Below are positions 26,267 through 37,013 of a stretch of DNA of 49,724 bases, one piece after another. The notes beneath the pieces were generated by a model. That model was not told where the DNA came from and made no database searches. It saw only the letters and a program-made list of their open reading frames with translations. This DNA comes from Nitrospirota bacterium (GTDB lineage: Bacteria; Nitrospirota; Nitrospiria; SBBL01; JAADHI01). Location of the stretch: positions 1-49,724 of the forward strand of contig JAJDBU010000054.1 in NCBI GenBank assembly GCA_029261195.1, given 5' to 3'. The stretch's first letter is position 1, and each line of letters starts with the position of its first letter. Made by a program: the position numbers and the translations under genes.

Positions 26267-28924
26267 TCACACCGTCGCCCGGTGCGCATCCCCCTTGCCC
26301 TCAATCGCGGCCTGTGCCGCAGCGAGACGGGCAATGGGTACCCGGTAAGGCGAGCAACTCACATAGTTCAAACCTAGTCGGTGACAAAAGGCGACGGAAC
26401 TCGGTTCGCCGCCGTGTTCGCCGCAGATGCCGATTTTGAGGCTTTTTTTTGTTGAGCGCCCTTTTTCAACACCAATCTGCATTAATACACCGAGGCCTTC
26501 TTGATCAATAGCGACAAAGGGATCTTCCGGTAGAATGCCTCTTTCAACATATTCCGGCAGGAACTTTCCTGAATCGTCACGCGACAGTCCGAAGGTGGTT
26601 TGGGTGAGGTCGTTTGTGCCGAAGGAGAAAAAGTCGGCTTCCTGTGCGATCTGATCGGCAAGCAGGGCGGCACGCGGCAACTCAATCATGGTGCCAATGG
26701 TGTAGGCTATCTTCTTTTTATGGCGGGCCATCACTTCATCTGCTTTCTTAATACAGAGGGCCTTTAGAGTGGAGAGTTCATTCACATGGGCGACCAGCGG
26801 AATCATGATTTCAGGGAGCACATCAACCCGTTTTGCCTTCAGTTCACAGGCGGCCTCAAAAATGGCCTCCACCTGCATTTCATAAATTTCCGGAAAGGTG
26901 ATGCCCAAGCGGCATCCACGATGGCCCAGCATTGGATTGAATTCATGCAGGCTGTTGGTTTTTGATTTCAATGCAGCTACCGAAAGCCCCATCTCTTTAG
27001 AAAGTGCCTCTAGGTCCCGGTCGGTCTGCGGCAGAAACTCATGGAGTGGTGGATCGAGCAGACGAATCGTGACAGGCAAGCCCTTCATCTCCCTCAGGAT
27101 TTCAACAAAGTCTCCTTTTTGAATCGGAAGCAATTTTGCCAGGGCCTTTTCCCGCCCTTCAAGTGATTCGGCGAGGATCATCTCCCGCACAGCTAGGATG
27201 CGGTCTTCCTCAAAAAACATATGTTCCGTCCGGCAAAGCCCGATGCCTTCCGCTCCGAAGCCTCGCGCCACACTGGCATCCCGCTTGTTGTCGGCATTGC
27301 AGCGGACTTTCAGTTTGCGAACCTCGTCGGCCCATCCCATTAAGGTTTTGAAGGCTGCGCTGAGTTTGGGTTGAATCAGCGGCACCTGGCCCAAAATGAC
27401 TTCACCGGTGCTACCGTTCAGGCTGATGAAGTCGCCCGCTTTCACAACATGCTTCCCCACGCTAAAGCTTTGTTCCGCCGCATTGATGGCGAGCGCACCG
27501 CAACCTGCGACACAACATTTTCCCATGCCGCGCGCCACGACTGCGGCGTGGGAGGTCATACCCCCTCTGGCAGTCACGATGCCCTCCGCCGCGTGCATGC
27601 CGCCGATATCATCCGGAGAGGTTTCCGCCCGAACCAATATGGTTTTTTCATGCCGTTCCGCCATACGTTCGGCTTCTTCGGCCGAAAAGACGGCTTTGCC
27701 GATTGCAGCTCCGGGAGAAGCAGGCAGGCCTTTGGCGATGACATTCAGCGTTGCTTTCGCGTCAATCATCGGGTGGAGCAACTGGTCGAGTTGTTGCGGA
27801 TCAATCCGGGAAATGGCGACTTTTTTGTCGATTAATTTTTCATCCACCATATCGACTGCAATCTTGATTGCCGCCGCTGTCGTCCGTTTTCCGATCCGGC
27901 TTTGAAGCATGTAAAGCTTGCCTTCCTGCACGGTGAACTCAATGTCGAGCATGTCTTTGTAGTGTTTCTCTAATTTTTTGTAGATCTTCATCAGGTCGTC
28001 GTAGGCCTTCGGGAGCTTCTTTTTCAGGGCGTTGATGGGAAGCGGTGTCCGGATACCGGCCACCACATCTTCTCCCTGGGCATTAAACAGAAACTCGCCG
28101 AAAAATATTTTCTTGCCGGTCGAAGGGTCCCGGGTAAAGGCAACGCCGGTGCCGGAGGTTTCTCCTAAATTCCCGAAAACCATCGCGACAACGCTGACGC
28201 CCGTTCCCCAAGTGTGAGGGATTTTGTTCAAGCGGCGATAGGTGATGGCCCGTTTTCCGTTCCAGGAGCAGAAGACGGCATCGATACCCAAGCGAAGTTG
28301 CTCAAGCGGATCTTCCGGAAAAGCCGTACCCGTTTCTTTTAAGACAATCTTTTTGAATGCTTTAACGAGATCAATGAGGGCTTCAAGCGTGAGGTCGGTA
28401 TCAAGGTAAACCCCGAGCGTACTCTTTTTCTGCTCAAGTACCTGCTCAAAACGTTCACGGGCGATTCCTAGGACGACACTGCCAAACATGGAAATAAAAC
28501 GCCGGTAGGCATCATAGCCGAACCACTCATTGTTCGATTTTTTGATGAGTCCCTTGACAGTCTGATCATTGAGCCCAAGGTTCAGCACCGTGTCCATCAT
28601 GCCTGGCATGGAAGCCCTTGCGCCAGAACGGACCGAGACAAGTAGCGGGTTGTCGGCATCTCCGAATTTGGCCGACACGGATTTCTCAACTTTTTTGAGC
28701 GAAGCCAGGGCTTCTTCCCACATGCCCTTAGGATAGCTTTGATTGTTTTTATAAAACGCAAGACAGGCCTCCGTGGTAATCGTAAAACCGGGCGGCACTG
28801 CAATGCCGAGCAAAGACATCTCCGCAAGCCCTGCTCCCTTGCCACCCAGCAGGTTTTTCATGTCGCCCCGTCCATCCGCCTTGCCATCGCCGAAGTAGTA
28901 AACGTATTTCGTCTTTTTAGTCAT
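26267..28924 (-). CDS. ppdK: pyruvate, phosphate dikinase
   Basis: An 885-residue cytosolic enzyme interconverting pyruvate, ATP and Pi with PEP, AMP and PPi. An N-terminal ATP-grasp domain starts KNLLGGKGAGLAEMSLLG. The swivelling phosphohistidine domain contains GGMTSHAAVVARGMGKCCV, with the catalytic His. The C-terminal PEP/pyruvate TIM barrel has DFFSFGTNDLTQTTFG and ICGEHGGEPSSV. Length is normal. The start is an ATG with GAGGAG seven bases upstream. It follows glyS by about 68 bp on the same strand. It can serve gluconeogenesis or PPi-linked glycolysis. Confidence 0.98.
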   Translation of the reverse strand: MTKKTKYVYYFGDGKADGRGDMKNLLGGKGAGLAEMSLLGIAVPPGFTITTEACLAFYKNNQSYPKGMWEEALASLKKVEKSVSAKFGDADNPLLVSVRSGARASMPGMMDTVLNLGLNDQTVKGLIKKSNNEWFGYDAYRRFISMFGSVVLGIARERFEQVLEQKKSTLGVYLDTDLTLEALIDLVKAFKKIVLKETGTAFPEDPLEQLRLGIDAVFCSWNGKRAITYRRLNKIPHTWGTGVSVVAMVFGNLGETSGTGVAFTRDPSTGKKIFFGEFLFNAQGEDVVAGIRTPLPINALKKKLPKAYDDLMKIYKKLEKHYKDMLDIEFTVQEGKLYMLQSRIGKRTTAAAIKIAVDMVDEKLIDKKVAISRIDPQQLDQLLHPMIDAKATLNVIAKGLPASPGAAIGKAVFSAEEAERMAERHEKTILVRAETSPDDIGGMHAAEGIVTARGGMTSHAAVVARGMGKCCVAGCGALAINAAEQSFSVGKHVVKAGDFISLNGSTGEVILGQVPLIQPKLSAAFKTLMGWADEVRKLKVRCNADNKRDASVARGFGAEGIGLCRTEHMFFEEDRILAVREMILAESLEGREKALAKLLPIQKGDFVEILREMKGLPVTIRLLDPPLHEFLPQTDRDLEALSKEMGLSVAALKSKTNSLHEFNPMLGHRGCRLGITFPEIYEMQVEAIFEAACELKAKRVDVLPEIMIPLVAHVNELSTLKALCIKKADEVMARHKKKIAYTIGTMIELPRAALLADQIAQEADFFSFGTNDLTQTTFGLSRDDSGKFLPEYVERGILPEDPFVAIDQEGLGVLMQIGVEKGRSTKKSLKIGICGEHGGEPSSVAFCHRLGLNYVSCSPYRVPIARLAAAQAAIEGKGDAHRATV

Positions 28925-28992
28925 GAGTATTCTCCTCAGTTGTTTGATAAGTGCTGTGGAAAAAAGTATTTTATTTTCACGATTTCTTGCTC

Positions 28993-31152
28993 TTAAACAC
29001 CCGCCTCTTCCTCCACAATTTTAGAAAAATCACCGAAGTCTTTAAAGAGATTGCCGACGGCGCATAAAAGCGCCAGGCGGTTGTTTCGGATGGCCTCGTC
29101 TTTGTCCATGACCAGAACATCTTCAAAAAATTGATTTAAGGGTTTGTGGAGGGTGGCGAGCTTTTCTAAGATTTTGTCGTATTCGCGATTTTCCCAGAGA
29201 CGAGAGAGTGATTGTTGTAGGTCTTGGTAGCAGCGATACAAGCCCTTTTCGGCTGGCTCGCCTAAAATCGATTCATCGACTTCACCTTCAAACTGCTCCG
29301 GTAAAATCCGGACGACCCGTTTGAAAATAATAATCAAGTCAGCAAACAGGGGCTGTTTGGAAAATTTGACGAGGGCTTCGGCACATTCAACAAGCTCCCA
29401 GGGATGGGCCATCGGTCGGGAAAGAACGGCAGCACGAAGATCATAACGCACATTTTTTGATTGAAGCTGGGCATCAAGACGTTGTTTTAAAAAGTCGGAG
29501 ATTTTCTGAAGGAGAGCTTCCCCTGAAACAATTCCTTGTACTTCATATTGGCGAATGGCCTCTTCAATGGCCTCTTCGAGAGAAATTCCTTTAAAGTCCG
29601 AATTTGAAAGGATGATCTGAATGATACCCAGTCCGGCGCGACGGAGCGCGTAGGGGTCTTCCGACCCACTGGGAATGAGGCCGACAGTAAAACAACCGAC
29701 AATGGTATCGAGCTTGTCCCCAATCGAGACAAGCTGGCCCGCCCGACTTTTCGGCAGTTTGCCACCTGACTGTTTCGGCAGATAATGTTCTTCAATCGCT
29801 TCTCCAACTGCAGCCCCTTCGCCATCCAATGTGGCATAGATTCGACCCATTGTGCCTTGAAGCGATGTGAATTCCCGGACTACCCCACTCACCAGATCGG
29901 CTTTGCAAAGCTGAACGGCCCGTTTTGTATTTTTGATCTCTGTCTCAGAGCAAGCGATTTCCCGAGCAAGATAAGAGGATAGTTTTTTAATCCGTTCAAC
30001 TTTCTCAAAAACACTGCCTAATTTTTCCTGAAAAGTGACGCGTTTGAGTGCTTCGACAAAGTCTGCAAGTGTGTTTTTGCGGTCCTGATCAAAATAAAAT
30101 TGTGCGTCCACCAGGCGAGCTCGTAATACTCGCTCATTGCCTTTTTGGATGACCGACATATCGGGTGTTTCAATATTTGTAACCGTAATAAAGTGGGGAA
30201 GGAGTTCGCCCTCCGGCTTGTAAAGCGGGAAGTAACCTTGATGCTCCGCCATCGCGGTGATGATGATTTCTTTTGGAATCTCTAAAAAAGGTGTATCAAA
30301 ATTTCCACAGATCGCCTTTGGATATTCAAGGGTATAGGCAGCATCCAGCAGCAAGCTCTGATTTGAGGTGTCGAGCAAGGCTTCCTTTTCTTTTGCCAGG
30401 GCCTGCATCTGCGTTGTAATTCGGCGGACCCGTTCATCGGGATCAACGACAACCTTCCGGCGGGAGAGTTCTGCACAGTATCCATCAAAATTGCTGACTT
30501 CAAATGCCTCCGGAGACATCATGTGGTGGCCGTAAACACGATTTCCCGACTGCACTCCGGCAAAGGAAAAAGGGATGATGCGCCCATCATAGATCGCCGC
30601 AATTGACCGAATCGGCCGCACAAAGGAGACGCCCGTTTTATTCCATCGCATGGATCGTGGAAAAGTCAGTTTTGACAGCACGTCAGGTAGGATCTCTGCT
30701 AGCAGGATTTCGGCGGCCTTTCCGACGTTTTCCTTTTTGTAAGTGAGGTACTCGCCTTTTTTCCCTTTGGCGGCATCGCCAAGAGTCAGGGCATCTACAA
30801 CCTGGATTTCTTCAAGAGAGATGCCTTGCGACTTTGCAAAGCCCAGGGCGGCGCGGGTTGGATTGCCCGAGGCGTCAAAGGCTGCTCGTTTCGGGGGGCC
30901 GATAATCGATTCTGTCGTGGTGAGCTGCTGGCTTTCAATGGTCTCAAAATAAAGGGTCATTCGGCGAGGGCTGCCGTAAACCTGTGCTGAGGATGCTGGA
31001 AGGTGGACATCGCTGAGCTGTTTTTCCGCACGCTCGGCAAGTTGTTTCAGAGTCGGCGCAATGACATCGGAAGGCATTTCTTCAAGGCCGATTTCAAGCA
31101 GCAGGGCATATTGAATGGAATGTTGAGCAGAATTTTGGGAGGGAGTGCTCAT
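28993..31152 (-). CDS. glyS: glycyl-tRNA synthetase beta subunit
   Basis: A 719-residue tRNA-recognition subunit of the bacterial alpha2beta2 GlyRS. Conserved features are [15 protein letters not shown] at the N-terminus, RRMTLYF, the [19 protein letters not shown] region, and the HD-like segment with [20 protein letters not shown] (beta-subunit hallmark LQG.MG..YA). A C-terminal anticodon-binding region contains [19 protein letters not shown]. The start codon overlaps the glyQ stop by four bases (ATGA), so the subunits are translationally coupled. Confidence 0.98.
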   Translation of the reverse strand: MSTPSQNSAQHSIQYALLLEIGLEEMPSDVIAPTLKQLAERAEKQLSDVHLPASSAQVYGSPRRMTLYFETIESQQLTTTESIIGPPKRAAFDASGNPTRAALGFAKSQGISLEEIQVVDALTLGDAAKGKKGEYLTYKKENVGKAAEILLAEILPDVLSKLTFPRSMRWNKTGVSFVRPIRSIAAIYDGRIIPFSFAGVQSGNRVYGHHMMSPEAFEVSNFDGYCAELSRRKVVVDPDERVRRITTQMQALAKEKEALLDTSNQSLLLDAAYTLEYPKAICGNFDTPFLEIPKEIIITAMAEHQGYFPLYKPEGELLPHFITVTNIETPDMSVIQKGNERVLRARLVDAQFYFDQDRKNTLADFVEALKRVTFQEKLGSVFEKVERIKKLSSYLAREIACSETEIKNTKRAVQLCKADLVSGVVREFTSLQGTMGRIYATLDGEGAAVGEAIEEHYLPKQSGGKLPKSRAGQLVSIGDKLDTIVGCFTVGLIPSGSEDPYALRRAGLGIIQIILSNSDFKGISLEEAIEEAIRQYEVQGIVSGEALLQKISDFLKQRLDAQLQSKNVRYDLRAAVLSRPMAHPWELVECAEALVKFSKQPLFADLIIIFKRVVRILPEQFEGEVDESILGEPAEKGLYRCYQDLQQSLSRLWENREYDKILEKLATLHKPLNQFFEDVLVMDKDEAIRNNRLALLCAVGNLFKDFGDFSKIVEEEAGV

Positions 31153-32066
31153 CGCTTGATCAAGGGGAAGTCTGCCTCCTCACGTTGTTTGAGATACCCT
31201 CTAGCACAGGCTCGGGCAAGTCCCCGAACTCGGGCGATGTATGCGGTTCTCTCTGTTACGGAGATGGCCCCGCGTGCATCAAGCAGATTAAAAAGATGGG
31301 AACTTTTAATGCATTGGTCATAAGCGGGTAGCACCAGGTTCTCGGAGACCTGAGCCTTCCCTTCCGCTTCCGCACAGTCAAAGGCCTCTTTTAATGTCGA
31401 GACATTGGCGGTATTGAAATTATAGTTTGAAAACTGGACCTCCCCCTCCAAGTGCACATCACCATATTTCAGGTCATCGTTCCAGGCGAGATCGTAGACA
31501 TTATCAATCCCTTGCAAATACATGGCGACCCGCTCCAGTCCGTAGGTGATTTCAACCGAAGTGGGTTCAAGCGCAATCCCGCCGATTTCCTGAAAATAGG
31601 TAAACTGCGTCACCTCCATGCCGTCCAGCCTCACTTCCCAGCCCAGGCCCCATGCACCCAGGGTCGGCGACTCCCAATCATCCTGAACGAAGCGGATATC
31701 GTGTTCGGTCAAAGACAATCCAAAGGAGGACAGGCTTTGAAGGTAGAGGTCTTGGATATTATCCGGTGCGGGTTTTAGTAACACTTGATATTGATAATAG
31801 CGTTGGAGCCGGTTCGGGTTTTCCCCGTAGCGTCCATCAGTCGGGCGACGGGATGCCTGAACGTAGGCCGTCTTCCAGGGTTCAGGGCCTAGAGCGCGCA
31901 GAAAGGTCTCCGGATGAAAGGTCCCTGCACCCACTTCGTTATCGTAGGACTGGTGAATGATACAGCCTTGTTCAGCCCAGAATTGATGAAGTGATAAAAA
32001 AAGTTGCTGAAAGCTTAGACTTTTTTGTTGCGTTGAAGACACGAGACGGCTTTCTCTTGATTGCAT
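31149..32066 (-). CDS. glyQ: glycyl-tRNA synthetase alpha subunit
   Basis: A 305-residue catalytic class II subunit that activates glycine. Conserved segments are [55 protein letters not shown], the [17 protein letters not shown] core and [16 protein letters not shown]. Length is typical (about 290-310). It is first in the glyQ-glyS-ppdK operon. Its promoter should lie in the 32067-32519 interval. Confidence 0.98.
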   Translation of the reverse strand: MQSRESRLVSSTQQKSLSFQQLFLSLHQFWAEQGCIIHQSYDNEVGAGTFHPETFLRALGPEPWKTAYVQASRRPTDGRYGENPNRLQRYYQYQVLLKPAPDNIQDLYLQSLSSFGLSLTEHDIRFVQDDWESPTLGAWGLGWEVRLDGMEVTQFTYFQEIGGIALEPTSVEITYGLERVAMYLQGIDNVYDLAWNDDLKYGDVHLEGEVQFSNYNFNTANVSTLKEAFDCAEAEGKAQVSENLVLPAYDQCIKSSHLFNLLDARGAISVTERTAYIARVRGLARACARGYLKQREEADFPLIKR

Positions 32067-32519
32067 TCCATAGCGCGATATGACTGCGAAGCAAAAGTAT
32101 CAAAGTGATGGAAATATTGTCAATGAAATTGATGGCTCGCGAAGGGTAAATGGCTTCCCCAAAGAACAGCTCCTAAACGACTATGAAACCGACATCGAAC
32201 TGAAACAGGCTTGAATCAATCGAGCTTTCGTTATACCATCCCCCCGGATTTTGATTACGATAAAGCTGTGAGAAGATCAGGAAATGCTGTCACTGACAAA
32301 GGCGCGGATCAAAACGGAAATCGCCGATTCACACATCATCTACAAAAGCGGGATGCAGTTTTTATGCGGTCCGATGGCGATGACGATAGGGGAAGCCCTG
32401 CCCACAGAGGGGTAGAAATCTATGCCGGCCGGGAAACGGGAGAGGTGAGCATGAAATTCAAACTTCCCGGTTTTCCACAATGAGGGAACAAGTTTGAAGA
32501 TAAATCAGAGACGGAAATT
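32067..32519. other. divergent intergenic region, possible small ORF remnant
   Basis: This 453-base region lies between glyQ (minus) and tgt (plus) and should carry both promoters. No clear gene is present. An open frame at 32284-32415 (43 codons, starting MLSLTKARIKTEIADSH) contains LCGPMAMTIGEALPTEG and looks more protein-like than its surroundings. It lacks a good ribosome site and could be the tail of a decayed gene. A 90-codon frame at 32211-32483 overlaps it in another phase and has low-complexity charged composition. Confidence 0.4.
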
Positions 32520-33644
32520 GTGACGACGCATTTTGAAGTTCTGTCTGCTTCATCCGAAGCCTTGGCGCGTTGCGGACGAATACACACGCCACATGGCGTG
32601 ATCGATACGCCGGCATTCTGCCCGGTCGGGACACTTGGATCGGTCAAAGGCATGGCTCCGGATGATCTTGAGGGCTTGGGCGTGCAGATGATGCTTTCCA
32701 ACGCCTACCATCTTTATCTCAGGCCGGGACACCGCTTCATCGAAAAGCGTGGGGGACTCCACAACTTCATCGGATGGGATCATCCGATTCTGACCGACAG
32801 CGGCGGCTACCAGATCTTCAGCTTGAACAAGTTGACGAAAATCAGCGAAGAAGGGGCCGCCTTTCAATCGCACATTGACGGCTCCCGCCATTTTATTTCG
32901 CCCGAGAAAGCCATTGAGATTGAAAGCAGCCTGGGTGCCGACATTATTATGGCCTTCGACGAATGCCTTCCCTATGCCTCCGATTACAAACGTACTGCGG
33001 CCTCTGTTGATCGTACCCTGCGCTGGGCAAAGCGTTCAAAATCAGCGCATCTCAACAAGAAACAATCGCTTTACGGCATTGTTCAGGGTGGCTTTTTCCC
33101 GGACTTGCGAAAAGTCGGGGTGGAGGGACTTCTGGAGATCGGTTTCGATGGGTATGCCATCGGCGGTCTTTCTGTAGGAGAGCCCCAGGATGAGATGCTG
33201 GAGGTCCTTGAGCAGGTTGTTCCGACCCTGCCTTCTGATAAAACGGTTTATCTCATGGGGGTCGGCAGACCGGAAGACCTGGTCGAAGCGGTTTGGCGCG
33301 GCGTCGATCTCTTTGACTGCGTATTGCCCACCCGACACGCGCGAACAGGCTCCCTTTTTACGGCGCGTGGCGAGATTAACATCAAAAACAGCCGATATAA
33401 AGAGGACGACCAGCCTCTGGACTCCGATTGCGCCTGTTATACTTGTCGCCATTTTTCACGGGCCTACCTACGTCACCTCTTTATTGCAAAAGAGATCCTC
33501 GCGATTCGCTTGAATACTTTGCACAACTTGTATTATTATCTCGCGCTAATGTCCGGACTTCGCCAGGCGATCAAAGATCTTACGCTCAGTCGCTTCCGAA
33601 AGACCTTTTACGAACTTAGGAACACCGCCTCACCGCTTTCCTGA
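32520..33644 (+). CDS. tgt: tRNA-guanine transglycosylase (queuine tRNA-ribosyltransferase)
   Basis: A 374-residue enzyme exchanging G34 for preQ1 in GUN-anticodon tRNAs. The TIM-barrel signatures are DTPAFCPVGTLGSVKGM, DSGGYQIFSL (catalytic Asp), GGLSVGEPQDEM, and DCVLPTRHARTGSLFT with the second key Asp. The zinc site CACYTCRHFSRAYLRHL is present near the end. The start is GTG. The order tgt-yajC-secD-secF is the classic bacterial arrangement, with 29 bp to yajC. Confidence 0.98.
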   Translation: MTTHFEVLSASSEALARCGRIHTPHGVIDTPAFCPVGTLGSVKGMAPDDLEGLGVQMMLSNAYHLYLRPGHRFIEKRGGLHNFIGWDHPILTDSGGYQIFSLNKLTKISEEGAAFQSHIDGSRHFISPEKAIEIESSLGADIIMAFDECLPYASDYKRTAASVDRTLRWAKRSKSAHLNKKQSLYGIVQGGFFPDLRKVGVEGLLEIGFDGYAIGGLSVGEPQDEMLEVLEQVVPTLPSDKTVYLMGVGRPEDLVEAVWRGVDLFDCVLPTRHARTGSLFTARGEINIKNSRYKEDDQPLDSDCACYTCRHFSRAYLRHLFIAKEILAIRLNTLHNLYYYLALMSGLRQAIKDLTLSRFRKTFYELRNTASPLS

Positions 33645-33673
33645 TACGCCACAAATAATCTAAGGAGAATACA

Positions 33674-34015
33674 GTGTTATTGCTCGGATGGTTTGTTACA
33701 GATGTTTTTGCCCAGACTGGGGGCAGTGCGGCCAGTACTGAAGGTATCAACCCCCTCGTTTCTTTCGGTCCCTTTATTCTCATTTTTATCCTCTTCTATT
33801 TCATGCTGATTCGTCCGCAGCAAAAAAAGGCGAAGGAGCGGCAGGAGATGATTGGAGGCCTGAAAAAGGGAGACCGCGTCATTACAACGGGTGGATTGAT
33901 CGGGACGGTCACAACCCTTGGAGAAAAGATCATTACGATTCAAATTGCCGAAGGCGTACGGGTTAAGGTGGTTCGCAATAATGTCGATGAACTCAAAGAA
34001 AACGAGAAAGATTAA
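33674..34015 (+). CDS. yajC: preprotein translocase subunit YajC
   Basis: A 113-residue inner-membrane protein. One transmembrane segment (PFILIFILFYFMLIRPQQKK) is followed by the YajC hallmark KERQEMIGGLKKGDRVITTG and a small cytosolic beta domain. It associates with SecDF and YidC in the holotranslocon. An extra hydrophobic N-terminus with GWFVTDVFAQTGG precedes the core, as in longer YajC proteins. The start is GTG with TAAGGAG at good spacing. It is co-transcribed with tgt and secD. Confidence 0.96.
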   Translation: MLLLGWFVTDVFAQTGGSAASTEGINPLVSFGPFILIFILFYFMLIRPQQKKAKERQEMIGGLKKGDRVITTGGLIGTVTTLGEKIITIQIAEGVRVKVVRNNVDELKENEKD

Positions 34016-34072
34016 AGAGCGATAAAGAGTAAAGACATTATATTACTTGTTAGAAAGTAGGAGAGAGATAGA

Positions 34073-35704
34073 ATGAAAAAAGGAATTAAAGGGAGATTGA
34101 TGACGATCGGCGTTTTTTTGGTCATCGCACTACTCTTCCTGCTGCCCTCTACCCCGATCTATTCAAAACTGCCGTCTTGGTGGGGGGACATCTTCCCGGA
34201 TAAAGGCGTTCAACTCGGCCTTGACCTGCAAGGCGGTATGCACCTGGTCTTGGAAGTCGAAGTTGAAAAAGCGGTGGACACGGTTGTTCAGCGCACGCTT
34301 TCTTCAATCAGCATTGCCTTGGAGGATAAGGAAATCAGTGATGTCTCCGTCAAGAGGGAAGGAAGAGCCATCCACCTTTCATACCCTGCCGATAAAGAGG
34401 AGACCGTGACGGAGGTCCTGGATGAAAGCTTCCCGAACTTGACTTCAACAGAAGAGGGTTCAGGCAGTCGAGTGCTTGAGCTTAGAGAAACTGAGAAGAA
34501 ACGCATCCTGGAAAATGCCACTCTCCAGGCCCTTGAGACCATCCGGAACCGTGTCGATGAATTCGGTGTCTCAGAACCTCTGATCCAGAAGCAGGGTCAG
34601 AACCAGATGTTGATCCAGCTTCCGGGCATCAGCGATGCGGATCGAGCGATAGAACTGATCGGAAAAACCGCCTTGCTCGAATTCAAAATATTAAACGAAT
34701 CCTCCCCGATTCTAAGTGAATTTCCGGGTCGGATTAAAGCGGGCGAGGAAGAGGAATTTTTGAATAAATTTAAGGATCGCCTTGAAGAGAACGAAGAAAT
34801 TCTTTTTGAGCGCATTGTCGGCGAAGAAGGGGATGTCTTTAAAAACCCCTACATTGTACAGGGCACGGCTGTCCTGTCCGGAGACCTGCTCACGGATGCC
34901 CGCGTCTCATTTGGCGAATTCAACGACCCCTATGTTTCGATCACCTTCGATGCCACCGGGGCGATGTTATTTGAAAAGGTCACGGGTGAACATATCAACG
35001 AACGACTTGCCGTCGTGCTGGATGACACCATCTATTCCTCTCCACGCATCAACGAGAAAATCAGCGGGGGCAGAGCACAGATCAGCGGGTCCTTTACCCA
35101 CCAGGAGGCAAGCGACCTTTCCATTATTCTGCGGGCCGGGGCCTTGCCGGCACCCGTCACCATCCTCCAAAATGTGACCGTCGGGCCTTCATTAGGTAGC
35201 GATTCCATTCAAAAAGGCATACAAGCAGGCATATTGAGTATCGTTCTTGTCATCTGTTTCATGGTCTTTTATTACAGACTCTCCGGCCTGATTGCCGTTT
35301 CTGCGATGGCCTTGAACATTATTTTGCTGGTGGGCGCTTTGGCGACGCTGAATGCCACATTAACCTTACCCGGCATTGCGGGTATCATCCTTTCCGTCGG
35401 CATGGCGGTTGATGCCAACGTCCTGATTTTAGAACGCATTCGTGAAGAACTTCGGGCCGATCGACCGGTCCGCCTCGCCATTGATGCCGGGTATGACAAG
35501 GCCTTTTCATCAATTTTCGACTCCAATGTCACCACCTTGATCACGGCATTTGCCCTCTTCATGTTTGGGACCGGGCCGATCAGGGGCTTTGCCGTTACAC
35601 TGGGTCTCGGCATCACCATCAACCTGTTTACTGCATTGGTCTGCACAAAAATTGTCTATGACTACATGAACGGACGAAAGCGGATGGAAACGCTCAGTGT
35701 TTAA
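34073..35704 (+). CDS. secD: protein translocase subunit SecD
   Basis: A 543-residue RND-like membrane protein that, with SecF, uses the proton motive force to pull exported proteins through SecYEG. It has a first TM helix (about 8-28) and the motif LGLDLQGGMHLVLEVEVEKA. A large periplasmic P1 domain (about 60-360) contains NRVDEFGVSEPLIQKQGQNQ. Five C-terminal TM helices include GIAGIILSVGMAVDANVLIL, holding the conserved proton-relay Asp. Length is within the usual range. It is 57 bp after yajC and 42 bp before secF. Confidence 0.98.
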   Translation: MKKGIKGRLMTIGVFLVIALLFLLPSTPIYSKLPSWWGDIFPDKGVQLGLDLQGGMHLVLEVEVEKAVDTVVQRTLSSISIALEDKEISDVSVKREGRAIHLSYPADKEETVTEVLDESFPNLTSTEEGSGSRVLELRETEKKRILENATLQALETIRNRVDEFGVSEPLIQKQGQNQMLIQLPGISDADRAIELIGKTALLEFKILNESSPILSEFPGRIKAGEEEEFLNKFKDRLEENEEILFERIVGEEGDVFKNPYIVQGTAVLSGDLLTDARVSFGEFNDPYVSITFDATGAMLFEKVTGEHINERLAVVLDDTIYSSPRINEKISGGRAQISGSFTHQEASDLSIILRAGALPAPVTILQNVTVGPSLGSDSIQKGIQAGILSIVLVICFMVFYYRLSGLIAVSAMALNIILLVGALATLNATLTLPGIAGIILSVGMAVDANVLILERIREELRADRPVRLAIDAGYDKAFSSIFDSNVTTLITAFALFMFGTGPIRGFAVTLGLGITINLFTALVCTKIVYDYMNGRKRMETLSV

Positions 35705-35746
35705 ATGATCACTGCGCAACAATCTTAATTAAGATAGAGGAATACC

Positions 35747-36694
35747 ATGTTCACATTGATTAAAAAGACCGATATCGATTTCATCGGAAAGCGTAAGACC
35801 TTTTTTATGATTTCCACTGTGATGTCGCTGCTCGGATTGTTTGCACTTTTTCAGATCTCCACAGGAGGCGGGAAGCTTGGCATCGACTTTGCCGGGGGCG
35901 CTGCCCTTCAGTTGAAGTTTGATCAGCCGATCCAGATTGATACCGCAAGGCGGGCACTGGAAGACGGAGGGATCAAAGGTGCGGAATTACAGGAAATTGT
36001 TTCGGGAAATAAGTTGATTATCCGTCTGAAACGCCGGGACATTACCAAAGAAAATACTCGTGCCGAAATCAAGAAGATCTTTTCTTCTTCCTTTTCCGGA
36101 AATAACTTTATCATTGAGAGTAGTACGGAAATCGGGCCGACCATCGGAAAAAAATTGCAGGGGGATGCCATCAATGCCATTATCTTCTCCCTGGTGCTGA
36201 TTATTTCCTATATTGCCTACCGCTTTGAATTTCGCTTCGGCATTGCGGCGGCCATCGCCACCTTTCATGATGTTTTCATCGTGTTGGGGCTCTTCTTTGT
36301 GATGCAAAAAGAAATCACTCTCCTGGTTGTGACCGCCTTATTGACGATTGCCGGTTATTCCCTGAACGATACGGTCGTGGTTTTTGATCGCATTCGTGAA
36401 AACCTGAAAAAGAGGACAAAAAAAGAGAGTTACGAGGAGGCGATTAACAAATCGATCAACGACAACCTCTCCAGAACCCTGATTACCAGTTTGACCACTT
36501 TTTTGGCGGTTGCAGCCCTTTATTTTTTTGGCGGGGAAGTCATTCATGATTTTGCGCTGGCGATACTCCTGGGCGTTGTCATCGGCACCTATTCTTCCTG
36601 GTACATCGCAAGCGCGCTGATCGTCACATGGCACAAAAAGACGACGACGCAGGGTAAAGCACAGAAGGCTGGCAAGGTACTAAAGCGGGCCTAA
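35747..36694 (+). CDS. secF: protein translocase subunit SecF
   Basis: A 315-residue partner of SecD. Six TM helices surround a periplasmic domain. Diagnostic motifs are LGIDFAGGAALQLKF, ESSTEIGPTIGKKLQ, and GYSLNDTVVVFDRIRENL with the essential Asp/Arg pair. The end is Lys-rich (KKTTTQGKAQKAGK). It is the last of the tgt-yajC-secDF operon. The ATG is preceded by AGAGGAAT. Confidence 0.98.
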   Translation: MFTLIKKTDIDFIGKRKTFFMISTVMSLLGLFALFQISTGGGKLGIDFAGGAALQLKFDQPIQIDTARRALEDGGIKGAELQEIVSGNKLIIRLKRRDITKENTRAEIKKIFSSSFSGNNFIIESSTEIGPTIGKKLQGDAINAIIFSLVLIISYIAYRFEFRFGIAAAIATFHDVFIVLGLFFVMQKEITLLVVTALLTIAGYSLNDTVVVFDRIRENLKKRTKKESYEEAINKSINDNLSRTLITSLTTFLAVAALYFFGGEVIHDFALAILLGVVIGTYSSWYIASALIVTWHKKTTTQGKAQKAGKVLKRA

Positions 36695-36749
36695 ACCTAA
36701 GACATGACCTTGACCCACCACATGTGCCAATCGATTGAGACTACCCAAA

Positions 36750-37013
36750 ATGCCTCGCGAAACACATGTTAGAAGCCTCTTAAAAGGGTTCAGCTGGCGC
36801 ATCGTCGCCTCAGTCACGACTTTTGTTATCGCCTACGCGGTCACCGGTTCAACCCAGCTTGCGATTGAAATCGGGATGATCGAAGTCGTCGCGAAGATAT
36901 TTTTTTACTATCTTCACGAAAGGGCCTGGCAACTCCTCCCTCGAGGAACCATCCGGCACATCGAATCAGACGTTCTAAGCAAACGTAAAAAGTCAGTCAA
37001 AAATATTGAATGA
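36750..37013 (+). CDS. DUF2061 small membrane protein
   Basis: An 87-residue protein matching DUF2061: RSLLKGFSWRIVASVTTFVIAY, then TGSTQLAIEIGMIEVVAKIFFYYLHERAW in outline. It has two membrane helices and the conserved HER(A/I)W. The biochemical role is unknown; relatives often occur next to sulfate-assimilation or membrane genes. The ATG at 36750 gives the conserved N-terminus; a TTG five codons upstream is possible. Its end overlaps the nadD start by eight bases, so it belongs to the nadD-rsfS transcription unit. Confidence 0.85.
   Translation: MPRETHVRSLLKGFSWRIVASVTTFVIAYAVTGSTQLAIEIGMIEVVAKIFFYYLHERAWQLLPRGTIRHIESDVLSKRKKSVKNIE

Noticed and set aside
32211-32483. 90-codon plus-strand ORF before tgt
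   Set aside because: No ribosome site, low-complexity charged composition, and it overlaps another more protein-like frame; not supported.
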